15,666 nt of DNA from Planctomycetaceae bacterium (lineage in GTDB: Bacteria; Planctomycetota; Planctomycetia; Pirellulales; PALSA-1355), in assembly GCA_005773095.1 (NCBI GenBank), contig SXHT01000328.1, forward strand, positions 1 through 15,666. Reading direction: 5' to 3'. The notes below the pieces were generated by a model. It was not told where the DNA came from, searched no databases, and saw only the letters and a list, made by a program, of their open reading frames with translations. Below are positions 6,019 to 13,053 of this stretch, in pieces. Position 1 is the first letter of the stretch. Every line of letters begins with the position of its first letter. The position numbers and the translations under genes are program-made.

Positions 6019-8511
6019 CTACGATCGTGGCCTTGGAGCAGTATCCGACCTTATGGGGATGCGCGGCAACCCATATGGCATTATCACGTGGACGCACTCC
6101 GCGATCACTCGCAGCTCCTCAACGTGGTCTGGGTTGACCCAGATCGCGCGGAAGTCCTTGTTCCGCGGCACCAGTTGAATCGCAGTGTGGGTCCATGTGG
6201 CGTCGTTGCCGGATTCCGGATCCTCGACCTTGAGTGATCGATATTCCTTCACCGTGTACGAGCCGCCCGTTTCGGGATCGCTGATCGCCCAGTGCTGCAC
6301 GAGCAGGATCTTGCCGCCGCGGCTGCCCGCCACGTCGCAGCGAAACACACAGTACGAGCCGTCCGGGATCAGCGGCTCCATCGATGTGCCAAACACCTGC
6401 GACACGAAAAACCGCTCGTCGCCCTTCACGCCCGCCGGCGTCGGCACCCAGCCGAGGCATTCCGCGGCCACGCTTGGGCCGAATTCGCTCGCGGCGGCCT
6501 GCAGGTCATAGAGCGGCAGCCACTCCTTGTATGGCATTCCGGGCGGCGAGGGCTCAATGCGGAGCGTGCTCGAGCCCGACTCGCCTTCCGTCGGCCTCGC
6601 CGCCTGGTCCGCAAAGGTGCGCGACGCCAGTCGCAGCCGCGCGCGTAGATACTCCCTCAAGGCCGGATCCGCGCACCACACGAAGCATCCCTTGCGGCCG
6701 CGCGAGAGCAAAACCTTGTAGGTGTTCTTGATGATGGCCTGCACCTTCTCGTGCACCCGCGCGGTCGCAGCCGCGTCCCCCTTCGCCTCCGTGAGGGCCT
6801 TCTTCGAGCCCTTGAGGGAACTATCCGTCTTCGCCCGCTTGGCGGGATCGCCGACCACCCTTCCGTTTTCGTACCGCAGGTCCGGACCGATCAGCACGCC
6901 CAGCCAATCAAACTCCACGCCCTGGCAGGTGTGCACGCAGCCGACCTGGTCGATGCCATCCTGCGATGTCGCCCAGTTCTCGCCCATGAAGTTCCACGGT
7001 AGCGACAGGCCGTCGGCCTGCACGTGCTTCACATGCCCATGCCGCTGGCGGCCCTTCTTGGGCCACTCCCACGAATAGCCCGCGATCAGCCGGGCCTTGT
7101 TGGCGGTGTTCTTGGCCTTGAGTGCCGCGTACATCTGCTTGGCGTCGTCAAACAACTGAAACTCATACTGCTCGTCGGCCCAGTTGTCGAAGTTGCCCGT
7201 GGCCCGCAGCTGCAGAGCGTCGTCGAGCCAGTTGAGATAGCCGTCGGAGCCGCCGCAGCGGAACTGGGCCGTGAGCGTGAAGGGGCCGTGGACATTCGCC
7301 TTGAACTTCTTCGCGGCCTGCCGGATCCGCTCCTCGCTGCCCGAGTCGTTCCACTGCACCCGCTGCGTCTCGTCGAGGAAGAACACGCTGATGCGGGCCG
7401 TGCGCACCATGTCGTCCACCATGCTCTGGCCCTTGTATTGGTAGGCCTGATCCTTGAGCCGGTGGGCCTCGTCCACGATCAACACCTCGTGGGTTTTGTC
7501 CTGCATGAAGTCGGCCGTGTGAAAGCTCCACGACGACCGAAACAGCGACTCTCCATCCTCCCGATAATCGCGGCGCCGCTTCGTGAGCTGCTCGGCCAGC
7601 GTGTCGCGAAACGCCTTGTTTGGCGCGACGAGAAACCCCAGCCGCTTCGACGTGAGCACCTCGGCCAGCAGCCGTACGGCGATCACCGATTTTCCGGTAC
7701 CGGGCCCGCCGTGCACGATGAACACCTGCCGCTTGGCGGCCGTCGCCACTCCCGCGATCGCATGCCGGATGATCTGGAAAGCTTCGTTCTGCGTGTCGAG
7801 CAGCTCGAATTCCTCGTTGCCGTCGAGCATTTTCCCCACGCACTCGATCAGCGCCGGGGCCGGGATGAGCCGCCCCTTCTCCAGCAGATAGAGGACGTCG
7901 TGCCGCGACCTGTGCCGGACGTATTTCTCGATATACCTCGAGAGGGCATCGGTATCGTCGGCGAGGAAGAGGTGCGTGTCGTCGACGATCTGGCGGTAGC
8001 GGGGATCCTCGAGCGGTTCCGGCTTTCGGCGCACGAGGTTGAAGAGGTAGGCGGCCGAGTGGATGCCCACGCCCTTCTCCGCGATGTCGGCGTTGAACCG
8101 CAGAATCAGCCCCTTGTATTTGCGGGCCTGCACGCAGGGATGCTGCGCGAGCGACCCGCCGCCATAGGGCGACCAGACGAGGTCTGGCACGTCCGACTTG
8201 TCGGCGTCACTCCAGGCCTTGAGCTCGAGAACCAAACCGTTGTCCCTCATGCCATCGTTGCCGGCCAGCAGGACATCCACCCGCGATCGGCCGGCGGCGG
8301 AGATGTGGTATTCGATGGCCACCTGCATGTCGTCGTCGACATCGGCCCGCCGAAGCGCGCTTGAGAACCGCGTGTATTCGTCCGCCCACACACCGCGGTC
8401 GGCGGGCACACCCCCCGTCTGCCGCTCGAAGCCGTCGATCAGCCGCCGTTCGAGCCGGTTCAAGTCGACGTCTTCGAGGAAGTGCCGCTTCGTTTCGGCG
8501 TAGATGATCAT
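6019..8511 (-). CDS. PD-(D/E)XK nuclease - DUF2075 helicase - S24 protease fusion
   Basis: An 830-residue protein with three apparent enzymes. Residues 1-160 resemble a restriction-type PD-(D/E)XK nuclease: Asp79 in RVDVLL, Glu96 and Lys98 in LVLELKAW, then a QxxxY motif at 128-132. Residues 235-630 are a superfamily 1 helicase of the DUF2075/Schlafen type: Q-motif Gln241, Walker A GGPGTGKS at 268-275, Walker B VDEAH at 346-350, DETQR at 380-384, LTAQFR at 413-418, HTCQGVEFDW at 527-536 and LLSRGRKG at 601-608. Residues 660-810 match LexA-like S24 peptidases: Ser710 in GTSMEPLIPDGS and Lys755 in YTVKEY. The start is fixed by the ATGA overlap with the upstream pyrophosphohydrolase gene. The domains are known singly; the role is inferred: DNA or RNA surveillance, probably defence or stress response, possibly controlled by self-cleavage. 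Confidence 0.9.
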   Translation of the reverse strand: MIIYAETKRHFLEDVDLNRLERRLIDGFERQTGGVPADRGVWADEYTRFSSALRRADVDDDMQVAIEYHISAAGRSRVDVLLAGNDGMRDNGLVLELKAWSDADKSDVPDLVWSPYGGGSLAQHPCVQARKYKGLILRFNADIAEKGVGIHSAAYLFNLVRRKPEPLEDPRYRQIVDDTHLFLADDTDALSRYIEKYVRHRSRHDVLYLLEKGRLIPAPALIECVGKMLDGNEEFELLDTQNEAFQIIRHAIAGVATAAKRQVFIVHGGPGTGKSVIAVRLLAEVLTSKRLGFLVAPNKAFRDTLAEQLTKRRRDYREDGESLFRSSWSFHTADFMQDKTHEVLIVDEAHRLKDQAYQYKGQSMVDDMVRTARISVFFLDETQRVQWNDSGSEERIRQAAKKFKANVHGPFTLTAQFRCGGSDGYLNWLDDALQLRATGNFDNWADEQYEFQLFDDAKQMYAALKAKNTANKARLIAGYSWEWPKKGRQRHGHVKHVQADGLSLPWNFMGENWATSQDGIDQVGCVHTCQGVEFDWLGVLIGPDLRYENGRVVGDPAKRAKTDSSLKGSKKALTEAKGDAAATARVHEKVQAIIKNTYKVLLSRGRKGCFVWCADPALREYLRARLRLASRTFADQAARPTEGESGSSTLRIEPSPPGMPYKEWLPLYDLQAAASEFGPSVAAECLGWVPTPAGVKGDERFFVSQVFGTSMEPLIPDGSYCVFRCDVAGSRGGKILLVQHWAISDPETGGSYTVKEYRSLKVEDPESGNDATWTHTAIQLVPRNKDFRAIWVNPDHVEELRVIAECVHVIMPYGLPRIPIRSDTAPRPRS

Positions 8512-8912
8512 TGCGGCCCCAGCTCCGTATATTTCCGGGCGTTGCCGCGGGCGAGGGGGACGGGATATTTCCGCTCATTGGCGGCGAGCTTGTCGGCGAT
8601 CGCCTTGCCGACATCGATGTCGAGCCGATCGGCAATGAGGAGTGCGAAGAGGAAGATGTCAGCGACCTCTTCAACGATGGCGTCGCGCCTGGGTCCCGCC
8701 TGCACGTCGCGGTCGATCTCCTTGTCGGTCTTCCACAAAAACCGCTCCTGCAACTCTGCCGCCTCGATGGCAATGGCAGCGGCGAGGTGTCTGGGAGTGT
8801 GGAACTGCGACCAATCGCGGGCATCGCGAAAGCGGCGGGCCTCGGCCCTGCGCGCCTGCCAGGACTCAGAATTCTTGCCGGTGGAACGGCGGCGTGCGGT
8901 GGGTTTATTCAT
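8508..8912 (-). CDS. MazG-like nucleotide pyrophosphohydrolase
   Basis: A 134-residue all-alpha NTP pyrophosphohydrolase of the MazG/dCTPase type, expected to cleave nucleoside triphosphates to monophosphates and pyrophosphate using Mg2+. The metal-binding motifs are complete: ExxE at Glu50-Glu53 (IEAAEL) and ExxD at Glu82-Asp85 (EEVADIF). The family C-terminus KYPVPLARGNARKYTEL is also present. The ATG at 8912 is preferred because homology begins soon after it; the frame is open to 9191, but that extension is arginine-rich and not family-like. No strong Shine-Dalgarno sequence is visible. Its TGA overlaps the ATG of the helicase fusion as ATGA, so the two are translated together. MazG-like proteins next to DUF2075 helicases recur in bacterial genomes as I recall, which suggests joint function. 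Confidence 0.88.
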   Translation of the reverse strand: MNKPTARRRSTGKNSESWQARRAEARRFRDARDWSQFHTPRHLAAAIAIEAAELQERFLWKTDKEIDRDVQAGPRRDAIVEEVADIFLFALLIADRLDIDVGKAIADKLAANERKYPVPLARGNARKYTELGPQ

Positions 8913-9585
8913 GCCGGGGAGTGTATCGCCCAAAGAAGCGGCGCGTCCCGTGCCACGTCTGCTCAACCGGCGCAGCGAATCTCGCTTCTTCCCGCCTCTC
9001 AAACGCCGCGACGAAGCTTGGGTCTCACTAGTTCGTGACAAATTCGCGGCGGGCGTCAAAACACTTTCCTTCCTTCGACGATGTTGACCAGCGCGGACTG
9101 ATACGTATTTTAGTCCAGCCGCTGCACCTTGTAAGCGTCTCGGGACCGCTATTTTGGGTTTTCTTGACGCCGAACCGCCTGAGCCGCCCATGGGCCCGAT
9201 TCAGGACATAGTAAGCATAGCCACCCCCAATCCATCGCGCTCGCCTGAGCATGAAAACAGACGAATCCACATACCCGACAACACGCATCACTCAAGGTCG
9301 AAACGACTGGCCAGGTCTTACCTTGTGCGACTCATTCATTCGCGACGTTCCTCCGGCTTACGCCGACGCATCCTGAGCTCTTTGATTTTTGATTTGACAA
9401 CGGGCCGTTTGTGACACAAGGTTGTAATGTTCGGAGTTCGGCTGTCGCCGCGCCAGCCAACGTACCTCCGGGTCATTTCCCGCCTTTCTGTTCTAGCTGC
9501 TTCAGTCGTTCTCGCCATTTTTTCTCCGGCCGAGCCGGGGGTACCACGTCCTCTCGCTGTCCTCGATCAAAATTGGGGTGTCCCT
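8913..9585. other. Gene-poor spacer between divergent genes
   Basis: This 673-base stretch separates the minus-strand pyrophosphohydrolase operon from the plus-strand TadG-like gene. Apart from the transposase fragment at 9172-9252 I see only decayed coding traces. On the minus strand from about 9144 to 9067, one frame reads DAYKVQRLD, a stop, then TYQSALVNIVEGRKVF and a stop, which looks like a protein C-terminus with one nonsense change that I cannot identify. TTGACA occurs at 9395-9400 but has no well-placed -10 partner. Promoters for both flanking genes must lie here, though none stands out. Confidence 0.5.
9172..9252 (-). pseudogene. N-terminal fragment of REP-associated tyrosine transposase (RAYT)
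   Basis: From ATG at 9252 the minus strand reads MLRRARWIGGGYAYYVLNRA followed by HGRLRRF. This is the characteristic N-terminus of planctomycete IS200-like Y1 transposases of the RAYT group (typically RRPR-x-GGYAYHVLNRA). After about 27 residues the similarity stops and the frame continues without family features to 9028. The catalytic HuH and tyrosine parts are missing, so it cannot be active. RAYTs mobilise REP-like palindromes; two such elements lie at 219-344 and 3384-3509. Confidence 0.7.
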
Positions 9586-11460
9586 ATGTTGGGTCGTTTG
9601 CGTTCGCGCCGCGCGCGTCGCGGTGCTATTGTCGTGCTAGCCGCTTTCATGATCATCGCCATGCTGGGCATGATCGCCTTCGCGATCGACGTCGGCGTGA
9701 TACTGCTGCTCAAGACCCAGTTGCAGGTGGCTGCCGACAGCGCTGCCATGGCGGCTGCCGCCGTGCTGGGCGGAGAGAGTTCAGACCCAATTGGCACCGG
9801 CCAGGAGTTTGCCGCTTACCACAAGGCGGGTGGCAAGGCCGTGACGCTGGGCGCAAACGACATCGAGTACGGCACCTGGGACAGCACCGCGCGAACATTT
9901 ACTCCGTCTGAATCCGTAAGCAATGCCGTTCGCGTAACCGCTAATCGCAACGCCTCGACCGGAGGCAATAACTTGTTTTTTGGCAGGCTCTTCGGCGTCG
10001 ATCAGACCACCATTCAAGCCCAAGCCGTGGCGATGGGTAACCCGCGAGACATTTGTTTCGTCGTCGACCTCTCCGGTTCGATGAATGATGACTGTGATCC
10101 GTGCTGGGCCACCAAGGCCATCAGCGACCAGTTGACGCCGCAGGGCTACCCCACCGTCGCCAGCGATATGATGCAGGACATATTCACCGATTTCAACTTC
10201 GGCACTTTCCCGGGTACGCTGCAGCACGTTGGCGAGCCGCTCAGCGTCACGCAGGACAGTAAAGCGTACGCGCGCCTTACGTCGAATACGGGCCCGCTGA
10301 CCAGCGCGTCGATTCCCAGCACCTACCGAATTTCTTCCAGCAATAGCGAAGCCACCCGGAAGTCCAAGGCTTACAAGTGGATGATCGATTACCAGATCGC
10401 GGTCATCATGCCGAACGCCAATCCCACGCCCGACAGCAGCACGAACTATGGTTATTGGGAAAAGTACCTCGACTACATCATCTCGAGCCAGACCGTCAAC
10501 AGCGGCGTCGGCACGCCGCCGAGCAACCGCGGCACTTTGCCACCCAGCCAGGATAGCGATCAGATCAACGACTTTAACAATCCCAACAGCACATCGTACC
10601 CGTCGGCTGGCACAACGGAGCGGGACAGCTACCGCAACAAGCTTGGCTATCGCACCTATGTGCAGTTCATGATGGACTTTGGCCGCAATGGCAGGCCGGA
10701 TGGATCAAACTACACGCCGCTCTCCACGGCCAGCGCGGATTGCCCGTACCATTCCGAATCGACGGCGGGTGGCACGTTCAGCTTCCCACCGCGCGAGCAG
10801 CCGACCCATGCCTCGCGCCGGTCATTGATCGCCGCCATCCAGGAGGTGAAGACGCGGAATTCGACGATTTCTGACACCAATCAACGCGACTGGGTTTCGG
10901 TGGTAACCTTCGACACCGTCAGCGGCACGGTATTGCGTAAAGCACTGACCTCCGATTATGACGCCGCCATGCAGATCTGCACCACGTTGCAGGCGGTAGC
11001 CGACGACCAGTCCAGCACGGCCACCGAAACCGGGCTGATCTATGGCCAAAACCACATCAAGCCTTCGACGCAAGGAGGCGCGGGCCGAATCAATACGCAA
11101 AAAGTGGTTGTGCTGTTGACCGACGGTATGGCCAATCTGAAGACGTCCAGTGACGGCACCGTCGGCGCTTATCGCACTGCAAATCCCAGCAGCGACTGGT
11201 ACGGCGGCGGCAGCTATACCGCAGACGCGGCGATGATGCAAGCCAACAGCATGGAGTCGGCGCACTGGAAAGTGTTTGCGTTGGGGATCGGCTTGGGGAC
11301 CAACTACGACTTCATGGACCGCATGGCCCGCATGGGCGGCACGGACAACGAAGACGGCCAGGCTCCGCGAACCTCGGGCAATCCGGTCGGCTACGAGTCG
11401 GAGCTCAGCGAACTCTTCCAGGATATCATCGAAAACCCCGCGGTGCGGCTGGTGAAGTGA
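9586..11460 (+). CDS. TadE/TadG-like protein with von Willebrand factor A domain
   Basis: A 624-residue protein from ATG at 9586, which has GGGGTG about seven bases upstream; the longer frame from 9427 is less likely. The N-terminus is arginine-rich (SRRARRG), then a hydrophobic helix at about 14-40 and QVAADSAAMAAA: the putative Flp pilus-assembly TadE/G-like domain. A von Willebrand A fold follows: MIDAS Asp161-x-Ser163-x-Ser165 in VVDLSGSM, and VVLLTDGMAN with Asp513. Between them is a long insert rich in Ser, Thr, Asn, Tyr and Gly, so the A domain is split by well over 200 residues, as in other planctomycete members. It is probably anchored in a membrane with the A domain outside the cytoplasm, in surface attachment or pilus assembly. 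No other tad genes are in the window. Confidence 0.85.
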   Translation: MLGRLRSRRARRGAIVVLAAFMIIAMLGMIAFAIDVGVILLLKTQLQVAADSAAMAAAAVLGGESSDPIGTGQEFAAYHKAGGKAVTLGANDIEYGTWDSTARTFTPSESVSNAVRVTANRNASTGGNNLFFGRLFGVDQTTIQAQAVAMGNPRDICFVVDLSGSMNDDCDPCWATKAISDQLTPQGYPTVASDMMQDIFTDFNFGTFPGTLQHVGEPLSVTQDSKAYARLTSNTGPLTSASIPSTYRISSSNSEATRKSKAYKWMIDYQIAVIMPNANPTPDSSTNYGYWEKYLDYIISSQTVNSGVGTPPSNRGTLPPSQDSDQINDFNNPNSTSYPSAGTTERDSYRNKLGYRTYVQFMMDFGRNGRPDGSNYTPLSTASADCPYHSESTAGGTFSFPPREQPTHASRRSLIAAIQEVKTRNSTISDTNQRDWVSVVTFDTVSGTVLRKALTSDYDAAMQICTTLQAVADDQSSTATETGLIYGQNHIKPSTQGGAGRINTQKVVVLLTDGMANLKTSSDGTVGAYRTANPSSDWYGGGSYTADAAMMQANSMESAHWKVFALGIGLGTNYDFMDRMARMGGTDNEDGQAPRTSGNPVGYESELSELFQDIIENPAVRLVK

Positions 11461-11481
11461 CACCGCCTGCACGCGCGGTGT
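11460..11481 (+). terminator. Weak hairpin after the TadG-like gene
   Basis: ACACCGC (11460-11466) pairs with GCGGTGT (11475-11481) around an eight-base loop, beginning at the last base of the TGA stop. No T-run follows, so intrinsic termination would be weak; it may instead protect the 3' end of the mRNA. Confidence 0.35.
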
Positions 11482-11543
11482 GATGTCAGGCCTGGCATGA
11501 ATACGTCGAGCGCTCAGCCAAGTGACGCCAGCGGCCGGGCAAT

Positions 11544-11783
11544 TTGCAGCGACTCTGCCTGGGCAAAGCAGATCCCCCTGTCGATTGGCCGCGTCCTCAG
11601 AAGCCGGATTGGATGGACGACGCCACCTACGCGCCAATGCCAGCGTACCTGCGGTTGCGCGAAGTGCAGGTGCAAGTGGCCGAACGCGGCTTTGGCGTCC
11701 GGTCGCTCGTGGTGGTGACCACCCTCCTGGATTGAGTCACCTATCCGGCGGATGAGTTGGCAACGCTCGATCGTCGTCGCCAG
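11544..11783 (+). pseudogene. IS4-family transposase C-terminal fragment
   Basis: The frame reads WPRPQKPDWMDDATYAPMPA, LRLREVQVQVAERGF and VVVTTLLD, then a TGA at 11733-11735, then in the same frame VTYPADELATLDRRRQ. This is the region leading into the C-terminal Y-x2-R-x3-E motif of IS4-type DDE transposases (normally LYRRRW...EL). The tyrosine of that motif is replaced by Asp, and the glutamate region is lost soon after, where similarity ends near 11783. The N-terminal DDE residues are not found upstream. It is an inactive remnant with a nonsense codon and truncations at both ends. Confidence 0.72.
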
Positions 11784-11884
11784 ACCTACAATCACATGGA
11801 ACAACCCCGCGCCGCCTTGCGGAAACAACCACTTGAGCTCAACTGACGACGCAAAAAGAGTTTCCGAAGACGACAGTGCCATTC

Positions 11885-11908
11885 GGTTGAGGGACTTTTT
11901 CCTCAACC
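11885..11908. repeat. Perfect 8-bp inverted repeat (hairpin)
   Basis: GGTTGAGG (11885-11892) and CCTCAACC (11901-11908) form a perfect stem around the loop GACTTTTT. It lies about 100 bases past the IS4 fragment and may be a transcription terminator or part of a lost mobile-element end. Confidence 0.5.
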
Positions 11909-11931
11909 TTTCCGCCGTGTTGCAGTTGCCG

Positions 11932-11954
11932 CTCAGGCGTCGAAACGCCTTGAG
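11932..11954. repeat. Second hairpin with CGAA loop
   Basis: AGGCGT (11935-11940) and ACGCCT (11945-11950) pair around a CGAA tetraloop. The stem extends by CTC/GAG at the outer ends with one bulged T. It lies 23 bases after the hairpin at 11885-11908, so the two may form one structured element. Confidence 0.4.
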
Positions 11955-12010
11955 TAAAGTATCGACCGATGCCCTCGGATCGCTGTTTCGATAGGTTGGT
12001 CGTTAGGTCC

Positions 12011-12445
12011 ATGCGGATTGAGAATGTGATACCCTTGGCGCTAACTCGGTTGCGGCCTCCTGCTTCAGCAATTGGCCTGTTCTGGCCGGGTGTCTATCAG
12101 CTCGTTGCGGCTGCATCCCAGGGCCGGCGGCCCTTGCGGCTGCGGCTGATCGGTGGGGGGCTCTTCCTCTTCGGTGTTGTCAGCCTTTCGGTTGGGGTTC
12201 TGCCCAGAGAGCTGGCCCAGTGGTTCCTGGCGCCGGCGGGCGCGGCAATGGTCGTCAAGGGAACGCTCCTGATGGGGTTTCCCGGGGCGCTGAGGGATAA
12301 TCCGATGAGGATCTCGGCTGACCCGATCCGATGGAAAGTGAAATGCTGCCTGCGCGCTGCAATCGGCCGGGCCTTGGTGTTTTGGGGCCTGATCCTTGCG
12401 TGGCCCTCGGGCTGGCGTTTGCTCGGTGCAGCAAGCGGAGCCTGA
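12011..12445 (+). CDS. Small hypothetical membrane protein
   Basis: A 144-residue frame from ATG at 12011 with three hydrophobic stretches at about 45-64 (LIGGGLFLFGVVSLSVGVL), 70-90 (AQWFLAPAGAAMVVKGTLLM) and 117-133 (AIGRALVFWGLILAW). Charged residues between them suit a small integral membrane protein. No family is recognised with confidence. AGGT lies very close to the ATG, so the ribosome binding site is poor; the frame is also open upstream to an ATG at 11969. A structured inverted repeat starts 18 bases after the stop, as expected at the end of a transcription unit. The setting among decayed elements leaves open that this too is a remnant. Confidence 0.45.
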   Translation: MRIENVIPLALTRLRPPASAIGLFWPGVYQLVAAASQGRRPLRLRLIGGGLFLFGVVSLSVGVLPRELAQWFLAPAGAAMVVKGTLLMGFPGALRDNPMRISADPIRWKVKCCLRAAIGRALVFWGLILAWPSGWRLLGAASGA

Positions 12446-12462
12446 CAATCGGCTGAAGCTGA

Positions 12463-12516
12463 CCGGGGCCGCCATCCTGGTTTCGCGCGGCATGAAGGTC
12501 TTGCAGGCGGCCCCGG
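12463..12516. repeat. Extragenic element with perfect 11-bp inverted repeat
   Basis: CCGGGGCCGCC (12463-12473) and its exact reverse complement GGCGGCCCCGG (12506-12516) enclose 32 bases. The surrounding text, from CAATCGGCTGAAGCTGACC at 12446 to about 12540, resembles from memory a family of extragenic repeats common in planctomycete genomes, often mistranslated as the tail of proteins; this last point is recognition, not proof. It follows the stop of the small membrane protein and may act as its terminator. Confidence 0.5.
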
Positions 12517-12578
12517 CAGCTTATCCTTCTCGCCACTCAAGCGCGTTGGAACCTCGGCGACGCGGGGGATCGGAACCA

Positions 12579-12601
12579 CGAAGGACGCGAAGGACGCGAA
12601 G
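12579..12601 (+). repeat. 9-bp tandem repeat before the GxxExxY gene
   Basis: CGAAGGACG occurs at 12579-12587 and 12588-12596, followed by a partial CGAAG. The array ends directly at the ATG of the GxxExxY pseudogene and supplies its purine-rich ribosome binding site. ACGAAGG-type tandem repeats before GxxExxY genes recur in many bacterial genomes as I recall. Confidence 0.6.
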
Positions 12602-12907
12602 ATGGAATTCGACGACCTATACAATCGGGTTATCGACTGTGCCATCGAAGTTCACCAACATCCGAGACCGGGGCTGCTGGAATCCACCTGCGACTAATTC
12701 AAAGACAGTCGGCTCGATTGTGGATACCGAATTGACATTCTCGTGGAAAAGCAACTGATCGTCGAATTGAAGAGCGTCGAAAAGATCAGAGGAATTCACG
12801 AAGCCCGTCTGTTGACGCACACGAAATTGGCAGGTGTCAAGATCGGATTACTGATGAACTTCAACGTGACAAAACTGAAAGATGGCATTAAACGTTTCGC
12901 TCTCTGA
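12602..12907 (+). pseudogene. GxxExxY family (PD-(D/E)XK) protein, broken by stop and deletion
   Basis: From ATG at 12602, 31 residues read MEFDDLYNRVIDCAIEVHQH... up to RPGLLESTCD, which is the GxxExxY signature region (G-L-L-E-S-x-Y) with its tyrosine changed to Cys. A TAA follows at 12695-12697. The same frame then continues as FKDSRLDCGYRIDILVE, LIVELKSVEK, IHEARLLTHTKLAG and LLMNFNVTKLKDGIKRFAL to the TGA at 12905-12907. About 22-25 residues that normally join the two parts are missing. The nuclease-like Asp (RIDIL) and Glu-x-Lys (VELK) remain. The family is of PD-(D/E)XK type with no firmly known role. Because the frame is kept, one deletion plus the stop explains the damage. Confidence 0.82.
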
Positions 12908-13053
12908 TCACTTCGAATGGCACTTTCGCTTGCGGCGATTGAACTTACGTCGCCGCGGCGGCCAATCATTTCGCGCGGGCCTGATCGAGCGGCTCCATCA
13001 GCAGGTCGTGCGGCTTCGGCCGGCGAAAGTCGCGCAGCGCCAGTAGTCTCTTT

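Noticed and set aside
7024..8364. Long plus-strand open frame (446 codons) opposite the helicase fusion
   Set aside because: It is the complement of a GC-rich gene with clear motifs; the translation has no family signature and is rich in His, Arg, Val and Glu, as expected of a mirror frame.
9110..9160. CTTGTAA at 9128-9134, which resembles the anticodon loop of a threonine tRNA
   Set aside because: The flanking bases do not pair as an anticodon stem, and no acceptor, D or T arms are found.
8913..9191. N-terminal extension of the pyrophosphohydrolase to 9191
   Set aside because: The extension is arginine- and serine-rich and overlaps the RAYT remnant area; the known family starts near the 8912 ATG.
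9427..9585. Earlier start for the TadG-like gene at 9427
   Set aside because: The extra 53 residues lack family similarity, while ATG 9586 has a GGGGTG ribosome binding site and begins just before the conserved RRG-hydrophobic segment.
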